In this document: piece after piece, positions 1 to 9,845 of the stretch
Layout of the letters: each line of letters starts with the position of its first letter
Numbering within the stretch: position 1 is the stretch's first letter
Assembly (NCBI GenBank): GCA_013399875.1
Contig: VXAZ01002369.1
Coordinates: forward strand, 393,459-457,458
Length of the DNA: 64,000 nt
Source: Gymnorhina tibicen
Taxonomy: Eukaryota > Chordata > Aves > Passeriformes > Artamidae
Reading direction: 5' to 3'
Translations under genes and position numbers: made by a program
The notes under the pieces: model-generated
What the model saw: the letters and a program-made list of their open reading frames with translations, nothing else
The model's database searches: none
Told to the model about the DNA's origin: nothing

Positions 1-1139
1 TCTTTTTTTTTCCTGTTCTCTCATTTGCTTTGAAACAAATTTTAGCTATTTTTTTAAGTGTTCTGAAAAAAGCAAGATAAACAAGCTTCTGCCCTCGTAA
101 CAGAACCGTAACAGAAATAATAGATAAACTAATGGTAGAGATTTCTCTGGAAGGTTTTAAAAATTTTTTAAGGCTGACCTTTAACACTTTTTCTTGCAAA
201 GCACCATTTTATTCATTTTTTAATCCACCTTTCTGTAATACATATTCCAGTGTCAGTTAGACTGGATCTATAGGGACCCAGAGACAAGCATCATTTTATT
301 ATGGTAATAAAGGACAAGAGGAATATATTAGTGTGAATTTGTTCCGTTTGAAAACTTTATCTATGAAAAGAAAAAACCACTGTGTTTTTAAAGACAGCAG
401 AGATTTTAAATATCCATTTCATATGCAAGGCTGAGGTTAACTGCATGTGGACTTTCTATTTCCCCAAATGTTTAGCTACAAAATCATACAAAAACACATC
501 TATCCTAACACACAGCAGATTATGCCTAGCCTATATATTCATTTATTTCCTTCTATTTTTTTTAAAAGGCTGCTCCCTAAAAAACAGAAGTTACATTTAG
601 TTATGAACTAATATACAGCTTAAACCCACCAGATTTTTTTTTTAAATTATCATTAGTGGTACTCTAGTTTGAACAGCATACTGAGCTTGCTGTTGCCTTC
701 TTGCTGTACTCCCCAGCGCTGAGGTCACCTGCCTGAAGCTCATGGAAGGCAGTAATTGGTATAAGATGAAAACCCACCACATGCCCCCAGCTTACCTCTC
801 TTCGACGTCCTGAGGTGCAGCTCCTCCATGCTGCCTCCTCCCCAGCACTGCTGAAATGCCCTCCAAGAGGTTAACCAAGCATCAGTCCCTTACACTCGGA
901 GCCAGGGCACTCCGCTCTGCTCACACTGTGCCCCTTTCGCATCGTGGCAGGCAGCCCACAAAATGGGCTACCATTCACCAGCTGCTCACCTTGCACCCAT
1001 GGGTGAGGCGTGCCCTTCGAGGACCCTCCACTTCTGGACCTCTCACAGCCTACTTCATCATCGCTCCTCTCTTCTACCTCATGAGCACTGAACAAACCAA
1101 GAGTGCTCTGGCACTGGACAGGTTTCTGATCAATAAATT
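1..1139. other. Downstream flank or distal 3' UTR of LRRC3B; no gene seen
   Basis: AT-rich sequence with T-runs and no recognisable coding or repeat element. The moderately GC-rich part at about 690-1110 has short open frames on both strands but no protein resemblance. By recalled synteny the next gene in this direction would be NEK10; none of it is visible here. Confidence 0.5.
295..300 (-). terminator. LRRC3B: Candidate poly(A) signal AATAAA, distal
   Basis: A second canonical AATAAA on the minus strand lies about 1.17 kb past the LRRC3B stop, with another at 208-213. Either could define a longer 3' UTR. There is no transcript evidence in the window. Confidence 0.3.
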
Positions 1140-1467
1140 ACTCTGCTTTACATGGTTCAAATTTAAGCTTTTATTTGGTTTTTAAATTAAAAAAATAAAT
1201 TTCATTATTAAATAGTGGAATGGGTCTAAACTAATGTTTACATATTAATTCACTTGCTTTAGGATACCACCAGAGAAATAATTGAAGTATACCAACTGGA
1301 CAAAACTTTCTGTTAGAAAGCTCAACAGTGGCGTAATTCAGTTAAACAGGAAAAAAAAAAGCCCCAAAAGTCTTAAATGTTTACAATGAACGTTAGAAGT
1401 AAACCTCTGGTTTTAGCATCATCCAACTCTAGTTTCCATCACAAAGGCAGTCATTGTATTCAGAATA
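1140..1467 (-). other. LRRC3B: Minimal 3' UTR of LRRC3B
   Basis: This is the sequence downstream of the LRRC3B stop codon on the minus strand, as far as the probable cleavage zone of the nearest AATAAA. It is AT-rich with no competing reading frame of note. The true end is uncertain because further AATAAA signals lie downstream at 295-300 and 208-213. The 3' UTR could therefore be about 0.3 kb or about 1.2 kb. Confidence 0.5.
1170..1175 (-). terminator. LRRC3B: Candidate poly(A) signal AATAAA, proximal
   Basis: A canonical AATAAA on the minus strand (TTTATT on plus) lies about 290 nt past the LRRC3B stop. It is the first canonical hexamer seen after the stop. Assignment is by motif and position only. 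Confidence 0.5.
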
Positions 1468-2247
1468 CTATACCACAGTGCTAATGTCATCGGCTTCGTC
1501 TGGTTTCTTTTGCCTGCTTGGCAGGGATTTCAAGTACTCAAGGTGCCTCCTTGCATCCTCCTGGTTCTGTCGGACATAATAAACCACGTACGAGATCACC
1601 ATGGTGAACCAGCCAAACATGGTGACCAGCATGGCGTAGTCAGTAGTCTTTTTAGGGAGGTTGCAGAGGTCGGCGTCGTTGGCAGCGTTGAGGAAGGGTC
1701 TCCCCGCGTGCTCGTCCAGCACAGAGGTCTTGCAGATGACGTTGTTAGCCGTCTCGTGGTTGGAGGCCATGCTCCGCAGCACCTGCTGCAGCGTGCAGTC
1801 ACAGTGCCAGGGGTTGTTGGCGATTCTGGCCCTGGCCTTTAGGTTGTTGAAAGCGTTTTTGTGCACGCTTTTAATCCGGTTGTCGGACAAATCCAGAGTC
1901 TGCAAGGTTTCTGCCACCCCTTTAAAGGCATGTTCATCTATAAACTCAATCCCATTTTTTGATAAATTGAGGACTCTCAGTTGGTGCAAGTCCTTAAAAA
2001 TTTCATTGGGGATAGATGTTATCTGATTGGAGTCCAAATAAAGTAAGACTGTTTCTGGAGGAAGATCTCTGGGTATTTCCTTGAGGTTTGCATTGCTACA
2101 GCTGACGTTCAGACCTCCGGAGTGGGAACAGAGGCAGCCTTTTGGGCACATACTGGCAGAATGAAAGCACAGTATCATGAGGACAAAACTTTGTAAGAGT
2201 AGACACATGGAGAGGGAACGAGTTAACCACAGGTCTACCAAATGCAT
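1468..2247 (-). CDS. LRRC3B: LRRC3B, leucine-rich repeat-containing protein 3B (complete, single coding exon)
   Basis: A complete 259-codon reading frame runs from ATG at 2247 to TAG at 1468-1470. The protein reads as a small type I membrane LRR protein. It has a hydrophobic signal peptide at about residues 1-33 and an LRRNT cap with Cys34, Cys38, Cys40 and Cys50. Three leucine-rich repeats follow at about 65-86, 89-110 and 114-135. The LRRCT cap has the WHCDC motif at 147-151 plus Cys172 and Cys195. One transmembrane helix spans about 205-225, before a charged tail of about 34 residues ending in STVV. N-glycosylation sequons are at Asn47 and Asn94. Length and domain order match the LRRC3B family as I know it, and the sequence is nearly identical to the mammalian protein as recalled. 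The start is chosen because it gives the family N-terminus and has A at -3. The family is described as a putative tumour suppressor often silenced by promoter methylation; its biochemical partner is not clear from sequence. No frameshift or missing key residue is seen. Confidence 0.97.
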   Translation of the reverse strand: MHLVDLWLTRSLSMCLLLQSFVLMILCFHSASMCPKGCLCSHSGGLNVSCSNANLKEIPRDLPPETVLLYLDSNQITSIPNEIFKDLHQLRVLNLSKNGIEFIDEHAFKGVAETLQTLDLSDNRIKSVHKNAFNNLKARARIANNPWHCDCTLQQVLRSMASNHETANNVICKTSVLDEHAGRPFLNAANDADLCNLPKKTTDYAMLVTMFGWFTMVISYVVYYVRQNQEDARRHLEYLKSLPSRQKKPDEADDISTVV

Positions 2248-2412
2248 GCTGGGCTGTCAGCATAATCACATGACCATTTCTCATTCAGCCAACAGGGTGG
2301 GAAAAGGCTCAGCAAAGCTGAAACATGGCTTCATTTTCTTCGGCGGGATTAGTAAAAACTGGTTACTAACACGTGGGCTTCCTCATGGTCAATACACTTC
2401 TTAGAAGCACGC
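2248..2412 (-). other. LRRC3B: 5'-UTR part of LRRC3B coding exon
   Basis: This 165-nt stretch lies between the splice acceptor at 2413-2414 and the LRRC3B start codon. It has several upstream ATGs. A 6-codon uORF (2386 to 2366) has A at -3, a favourable context. A 17-codon uORF runs 2334 to 2281, and a 5-codon one runs 2326 to 2309. A 62-codon uORF starts at 2284 in weak context and ends at 2096, overlapping the main start out of frame. Such a leader would be expected to lower initiation at the LRRC3B ATG. The exon boundary is inferred from the splice-site consensus, not from transcript data. Confidence 0.8.
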
Positions 2413-2435
2413 CTACAGAGAAGAAGGAAAAAAAG
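2413..2435 (-). other. LRRC3B: Splice acceptor with polypyrimidine tract before LRRC3B coding exon
   Basis: Read on the minus strand, this is an almost unbroken pyrimidine run ending in CTCTGTAG, with AG at 2414-2413. The exon then begins GCGTGC at 2412. It is the strongest acceptor I see upstream of the start codon. It agrees with the known LRRC3B structure, in which the whole protein is encoded in one exon behind a long 5'-UTR intron. Confidence 0.85.
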
Positions 2436-5400
2436 TTCTTTATACCAGAAATTCCAATCCTAACTTTGTTTTCATTAAAAAATAAAAATAAAAAGATGTT
2501 AAAGGGAAATCCCACACTAAATAAATGATCTATTATCTTAGGTAACTCCTATTAGCATTAATCTGAGTTTAGTGCTTAAATCCCCAGGACATTTTTAAGA
2601 GGATGGACTACATTTACAACAAATTGCACAGGTTTGGTCTTTAATATTTACTAGAGAAGGCACTGGTTTGCTTTTATCACAGACTCTTCTAAAACAGCTA
2701 TAAAAATAAATTGTATTTTCCCTTGCTGAAGTAGAAGATGCATCGATAGGAGCTAAGACTTGTATCTCCAGCAACAGTGACAGGTCAAGTGAGGAATTTG
2801 TGGTGGTTAACGTGAACTTATCTCAAAATAATTTATGCTATTTTAAGTCCAAATCAAAGTACTTCAGTAAGGAAATGTTTTCACTCTATCAAACATTAAG
2901 TAACAAAAATCAGGTACACCAAATGCTGCTGCAAGACACCACAATTATCCACCATCTCCGTTTGTCTCTCCCTCCTTCTCTTTTGCTTTAGGATGCTGGA
3001 TTTCTTGTACCTCCCAGCATTTTCTGAGACCCACAGACATAATTTCTGCTTCTAGTTTTTTTGAAAATTTTCTTTTCATGTAACTAAGAGAAAATGAAAT
3101 GGAAGAACTGCCAAAAACTCACATACCCCACCCTCCAAAACAAATAAAACTCATGAAACCTATATACGAGCCAAAAATTAAAATATCTTATTCACGGCAT
3201 ATAATTTGCTAATAGGACATATGAAAAATACTGTTTCTGCTTCTCCCCCCTCAAGCTGGCTTTAAAATAGCAAACATCCAGAAGCTTTTCCATTTTCTCC
3301 TTTAACTGGAACACAAATACAGAAGTCTGAAATGCTGACCTATACGGTTTCAAAGACAACCCTTCCCCCCTCCCGCACCCCTATTATGGTAAGCTATGAA
3401 TTTCTAACAACAACAGGTCCATTTGTTTTCATGTACATGCTCTCTGTCTTTGTAGAAGCTCAGATATGTGTAGCTTTCAGGTTGTATTTACATATAAATG
3501 AATTATGTTTTTTCTAAATCCACACTGTAGCCCACTGAACAAGAAAATCCCTGCACGGAGGATATGTGTGATTTTACACGAAAAAGAAGAAATTGCATTG
3601 CAATCACTTTTTTGCTTGCAGAACTGACATACCAACTGCAGTTGCTGACACACTGCAGTAATATGGATCAGATGTGTCAAGCATAATTTCAAACTCATAG
3701 CTCAAGTTCTATTTAACCCTTTTTGCTGAGGCTCAGTATGTCAGTAACCCCACAGGAAAAGAAAAATAAAACAACCCAAACCAGACTTAACAGCATGTAA
3801 ATTACTTGTGATTACTCCACAGCTTGGGAATGGCAAAAGCTCAGCATACTCTCACTGCAACTACTGCAGAGAGTAGTGTATCACCACTAATCTTCAACTT
3901 ACCTATTGTTCAAATCAGTGATTGCCCAAGAACCTAAACAGAAAGCTTACACTTGGATTCCATAAAACTTCTACTCTAAAATTAAAAAGAAATGAAATTG
4001 TTAGCAATGAGAAATTGTGAAGTTAGCCCTGAAAACGTGAAACTATTTAGAAGGGAACTAAGCAGGGCATGAAAAGCTCCCTTTGATGACAGAGAGGTGA
4101 GGTAGCACCTCCTGAGTCACTGCAATCCTTCACGACCTCTATGGAAGAAACAGGTTTACGCAAAAGAACCCTGTTGCAGGGGGTGCATCCTTTCCATTTC
4201 TCTCTTTGGCTCTTTGGTCACTGCAGTGCCTGCTCTTCAGACCAGACAGAAATCTGCTACCGAAGGAGATAAGCTCCAGAAGTTGTTTTTTTCCCAGCCT
4301 GCCCAAAAGCGCTAAGTACTTGCTAAAATGTGCAGCCCATTCGGAGGCCAAGCTGGAGCTGGCAGCTGCTCCCCCTGGCACTCGGAGCTGGCAATCTGCT
4401 GCTTCCTCCAGCAGCCCTGGGTGCTGTGGCAGGACAGCCTGTCCCCCGGAAAAACAGCCACCTATTTTCTTTTCCTTTCATATTCACACGTCTCACTACT
4501 GTGCTGCAGCACCAAAAGAGTAGACGAGGGGTCCAGCTCATCACCACAGAACGAGCATCATCTCATCATCTACTACTTGTACGCAGTGGCTTCCCACCAC
4601 CAACGCTGGAGTCCTACTGCAGGAAGAGACTGGGGGGAAAGAGCAAAGACCTGAAGTAGTCTCAGGTGCCTGATTTTATAGAAGCATAGAAATCATACTG
4701 TTCTCATCACAGTGTGATAAATAAATATCAAATTTGCTTCATTACAGGCTTAAAAAAACCCTGTCAACCTGGAATTACAGCGTGGACTCTGCTGAGTCCT
4801 CCACAATACTGTTACACCACCAAAGATCATGAATCAAAGAGGCCCCAAGAACCAAAGACAACGTGGAACATCCTCATCCCACTGAAGACAAATGAAACTA
4901 TTTAATGTGTTAATGTGTTTAGAGTGGAAGAAGTAGAGTCATTACAGACTAAGCAGGATAGTGTTTAATGAAGCAATGCCTCTTCTAAAGGCCTAAGTAA
5001 GTAAATGAATATAGAGAGGAGAAAAACTCACAATGTTTTAAGTTGTTAGATAGAGCAAATACAAATTTAAACCTGTAATTAACAACCCAGTCAACAAAAC
5101 TTGTCTGAATAAGAACAAAGCTCAGCAAATTCCCAGTAAATTAACCAGAAGAAACCCAATGGGACTGAGCATCAGTCAGGGTATACAGAGCTTTGTTTGC
5201 TTCACAGTATCCGATCCAAGGGATATATGAGGTTCAGGTTTCAACAATAAACTTAGAGCAAGAACTTTCTTTATTTCTAGTGACTGCAAGAAAAAAAAAA
5301 GAAAACTAGGATTCACACATTTCTAATGCCAATAGGAAGATCTGTGGCTTCTTGAGCTATATCTAATTTCCTCTGCTTGGAACACAATAAAGAAGGTGTC

Positions 5401-8400
5401 AAAGTTGGAACAAACACAAGAGAGATATACCAGACAGTAACACTAATGACTACAGACAAAGGGATGAAATTAAATTAAGAATTAAAATAAATATATGAAT
5501 TAATTATAAATCTGCAAATAAAGAAAAAAATAAAAACAAATTAAAAAGTGAATGAAGGTACAGGAAATGACAGCAATACCAAAAGCACTGGTATAAAAAG
5601 TGTGGTATAAAAAGGCTTTTTGTGTACATTTCTAAAATACAAGTACAAATAGAGAATACCTAACGCCAAGTCAAATATTGCAGGGGAATAATACTACAGA
5701 CAGAAGATTGCACAGAAGAGTTCTTTACAGTCTTGAAATTTGAACAGGTTTCCAAGGCTTCCTTTTCTCAAGCTCCCCCAAGACCATTCACTCAGTGCTA
5801 ACATCCAACAACGTAGGAAAATGTACAAATCCTGAAATCCTCAGGGAAAGCACATTGCTTTTAATACATAGTGAGATTTCTACTGGGCTTCAGGTGTCAG
5901 GTACTTGCAAGTGTTTGTCTTTACTGCAAACAAGGTGCAGAGACCGTATCTTAGCTCCTGAATGCAACACTACTAAATTATCTATTTGATTAATAACTTC
6001 TCCCCACAAGAAACTAGTGATATAAAGAAGCATTAGTGCCTCCAACTACCGACGTGGAAAATCCGCCCACAGACTCACCCAAGTCACATAGAAAGTCCAG
6101 GACAAGACTGCCTGCAATATTAATTTACGCTGTTTTGTCTTCAGAGAAAGGTATTAGGAGGATAGGAAATCCTATAACCATCACACACAACAGCTGAAAA
6201 ATGACACAGAATGAGATGTTTTGTTGTTTAGGACAATACTAAGACAACAAAAGATGCATGAAAAGAGAATCAATCATATATGTATAGTTAAAGATGTCTG
6301 ACTAGGGGAAGGGGTTTCTACTGTGGTGTAGAGACTTTCAGAGTCCACATGGCAGCTTTGGTCATTACCCGAGTATTCATACATCCCCTCCCTCCATAAA
6401 ATGTGAGAATAGAACAGCTACCAAATGCTTGCACTTGACGGCCAGCCATTGCTCTCAGACAACTCAAAAGCAGATACTACAACCAGCCTTGAGAGGTATT
6501 CTGCCTATAGTACTTTGAACACACGCACACACACAGGTGACATCAGCAGAGCCACTTGTTGATGACACACTTCCTGCAAATTTGTATCTTTCAGATATGA
6601 GAAAGGGATTTACTCCCTGTTTGTTCTTCAGATGCCCTCTCCACACATTGTGTATCTACATTTTAGTGGGGTCCTTCAAAGATTACCTTCTAGCACTACA
6701 AACATTACCTGTGACAGTCAAATACCTTTGTCCAAGTCGCTCCAATATGACAACACTTCTACGTGGAATTTCACCTGAGTTCTCAGACAGTGTCAGGTGA
6801 ACTCCCAAATATTTCTGTTGAGGAAAAATTAAGACCGTCACCCTTCTCCTGACAGCTCTTCATCAAGCAAGATCTCACACAATAAAGACAAAATCACGAT
6901 CCAATGTATTTAATATAAAAGTCTTTATGGGCAGATTCCTGTTGTAAATCACAGAATGAGGGCCACAAATTAAGTCTATACAACAGAGTCCAACAGACAC
7001 ACGCCAACATAAGAGCCTCCAGACTCACACACAGCATCGTCATTCATTTTGCCTGCCTGTCAAACACTGATGGGAGCAACAAGCAGCAGCTCTCCACTGT
7101 CAGTACCACACTGGCCTTCACAAGACCACAGGCTGTATGGACTCCTCAGTGACAAGGGACAGGGGAGACTTTAATTTTTGTTGTTGTAATTCACAAACAA
7201 GAATAAAATGGGAAAATGGAAAAAGATCTCATCCTAAAAGCATGTTCATTCCGTAAGCTGAGAAGTACAGGCATTGTGCAGAACACACCCTCCTAGCAAT
7301 AACAACTGGATAAATATTGCAGATATTTTGGAAGATGTTCTTTTGCTTTTTCTTTGGGATACAATATCATGGGATGCCGAGGAAAAAAACACTGAAGGTG
7401 CTGTGGCATCAAGCTGCAGCTAAAGCACAGTCCTGAAAGTGAGAGCATAGCTGGCAGCCTGTAAACCTATAGAGTTTTATGTGGCTTCTAGGGTCAGAAA
7501 GTCCGGCTACAAAGGATTTTTACTGCTGATCTCTTATGTCAAGTGATACTTCCGTCTCACGCACAATCACTTGTGTAGATCCCATAAGCTAAATTACGCC
7601 TTCAGTGGCATTTGAGCAACTACACCATCCTCTAGCATGTGCAAAAAGGGCTGCACACAGCACAGACGTCTCATTGTGAAGGAAATGCAGCGATAGCAAC
7701 TCCATTTTCCCTATCAGTAACATAAGGTACTAGAATAATGTCTCCTCTTCAAAGCTGGATCCACTGATGAAAAAGATTGCATCTGTTACTCCAGCAATGT
7801 CACAGGGGTCACAGCTAACTACTAATGCCCGGCAACTGCACACACAGTTTGTACTGAGGGTTACTGAAGGCTCCATGATTAGAAAGGAATTTCTTGTTAC
7901 TGTAGCTTATGTGCTCAAACAAGGAGGCAAGATCAGAACAGGGAAAAGGAAGAAGCCAAGGGATCAACCACAGGGGGTGAGCTGTTGGCTCCATCATGAC
8001 TGTACCCAATCTGTCTGGTCTGTCACTTTTCAATCACCAGAAAAATTGGAAAAAATTATGTACAACCCACCGTCCCAAGAAGGTGGATCATAGGGACTGA
8101 TGCACAATTCACCTGCCTAGGCTTACCATGCTTCTGAGGATGTACCGCTGTAAAGCTTAAGTGACCTTACTACTAGCTTTAGACACAGTATCCAGAGAAG
8201 CCCTCATTTGAAAATTGATCCCAAATGGCACCACAGAGCTCCACACTCCTTGGGATCACAGAGTCCACAACAAACATCACTATGTCCTTAGTTAATACTG
8301 AAGGCATCCCTGAGAACAACCACTGACCCTCCACATCAGAGATGCACTGCACAGGTCAGGGTGCCTCCCATCCTCCTCCCGTACAGCCCATACAACTCAT

Positions 8401-8952
8401 ATATGAACCCACAGACAGCGCCTATTTCTGTGGGCAGCTCTACTGCCTTCAAAAGAAGCTCTCAGCTCCCAGTAAGCCCTCAAGAGATCTGTGAAAATCA
8501 GTTCAACTTTTCAAGCCTGGTCTAAGTTAAGTCCTACCCTTCAGAGTAACAACTTTCTTGTGTGCCAGCATCGGAATTTTGATACAGAATTAGCAAAGTC
8601 CAGGAAATAAGACTCCTACAGGGCTCTTTTTTTAGACATCTTTAAAGCAAACTTGCACTTTGAATAAATATTAAAACTTTATAACGAAAAATCCATTAAA
8701 TGGAGCACTGTAAAAAGATCATTATTTTAACTGACTTCCAGAAAATTACTGAGATGTCTTATAGTTTTGAAAGACCTTACATTATTATAACACTTTTCCC
8801 TCCTTTAAGACATTAACTATGTTGGTTTATAGAAAAGATGCTCATTGATAAATCTACTTTTCTATTTTCTATTAAAACAGGTCTTAACTTTGCCATTTTG
8901 AATATTTTTGGGTTACATCAGGTTTAGCAAATTAACCATTGAAATAGAAAAT
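2436..8952. other. LRRC3B intron, part 1; no gene seen
   Basis: AT-rich intronic sequence. It includes AT-rich low complexity at about 5460-5560 and a short CA repeat at about 6516-6535. A more GC-rich pocket at about 4130-4660 has overlapping open frames on both strands without any recognisable domain. I see no exon, RNA gene or clear transposon here. Confidence 0.6.
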
Positions 8953-8957
8953 ACGCC
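8953..8957. repeat. Target-site duplication ACGCC, left copy
   Basis: This ACGCC directly precedes the LTR terminus TGTCATGG. The matching copy directly follows the other terminus at 9841-9845. It marks the original insertion site inside the LRRC3B intron. Confidence 0.85.
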
Positions 8958-9840
8958 TGTCATGGTTTGACACTGGCCCAACGCCAGACACCCAACAAGA
9001 GTCACTCGCTCACCCTCCCCTACCACAGCTGGGCAAAAGGAGGGAAAAGAAGAAAAAGGGTTTATGGAGGCTTCATGGATGAGATAAGGAAAGCGGGAGA
9101 AATATTTCAAGGGCAAAACAGGCTCAACCTCGGTTGCTAAGTGAAATTTATTACTAACAGAATCAGAGGAGGGTAATGAGAAGTCAAATAAGCCCTTCAA
9201 ACACCTTCTCCCCACCCCAGGCCCTCCCTCCTTCCCACTGACAACACAGGGAGGCAGGGCAGGGGGGTTTTGATCAGTCCATCACCAGGATTTCCTTCCG
9301 CTGCTCCGGGAGAAGAGTCCTTCCCAGTGAGGCCATGGGGTCCCTCCCATGGGAGACAGATTTCCATGGACTTCCCGGCATGGGTCCACTCTCAGGAGCA
9401 GCAGCCACACCGCACCTGCTGCAGCGTGAGNNNNNNNNNNNNNNNNNNNNNNNNNNNNNNNNNNNNNNNNNNNNNNNNNNNNNNNNNNNNNNNNNNNNNN
9501 NNNNNNNNNNNNNNNNNNNNNNNNNNNNNNNNNNNNNNNNNNNNNNNNNNNNNNNNNNNNNNNNNNNNNNNNNNGTTTCCCTCACATGTTCTCACCTCCT
9601 CCTCTTCTCTGACTAGAAGCAAAATGGTGTGACTTTGTTTTGATTTTCTTGTTAAATATGTCATCACAGAGGTGTTACCAGCCTCTCTCATTGGCCCAGT
9701 TCTGGCCAGCAGCATGTCCATCTTCAGAGCCATCAGCCACTGGCTCTGCCAGACATGGTGGGAGCTTCCAGCAGCTTCTCACAGGAGTCACCTTTGCGGC
9801 CCCCCTGCTACCCAAAACCAGGCCGTGCCAAACCAACACA
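8958..9840 (-). mobile_element. Solo LTR of an ERVL-type endogenous retrovirus, with assembly gap
   Basis: The element begins TGTCATGG at 8958 and ends CCAACACA at 9840, so it has TG...CA termini. It is flanked by identical 5-bp repeats ACGCC at 8953-8957 and 9841-9845. Read on the minus strand it starts TGTGTTGGTTTGG, a start I recall from common passerine LTRs. It has an AATAAA at 9152-9147, suitable for LTR polyadenylation. A 5-bp duplication is the length typical of ERVL-class integrations. Only one LTR lies between the duplications, so this is a solo LTR left by recombination. An unknown-sequence gap (9431-9574) interrupts it, so its true length is uncertain. No viral coding sequence is visible. 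Confidence 0.85.
9431..9574. other. Assembly gap (144 N) inside the solo LTR
   Basis: A run of 144 undetermined bases. Its length may be an estimate rather than measured. Reading frames that appear to cross it are meaningless. Confidence 0.99.
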
Positions 9841-9845
9841 ACGCC
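9841..9845. repeat. Target-site duplication ACGCC, right copy
   Basis: Identical to 8953-8957 and immediately after the LTR end CCAACACA. The perfect identity of the short duplication does not date the insertion. Confidence 0.85.

Noticed and set aside
1510..1842. Open frames on the plus strand and in alternate minus frames across 1510-2026
   Set aside because: They are shadows of the LRRC3B coding exon, which has full family structure in its own frame.
6900..7010. AATCACAGAATGAGG...GAGTCCAAC as another CR1 tail
   Set aside because: Only the two short end motifs look like CR1 and the sequence between them does not follow the element, so it may be coincidence.
9270..9733. Open frames spanning the N run
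   Set aside because: They exist only because undetermined bases were translated as X, and they lie in a non-coding LTR.
8958..9840. Complete provirus
   Set aside because: Both target-site duplications flank a single LTR and no gag, pol or env sequence is visible. The gap is too short for an internal region unless its size is badly underestimated.
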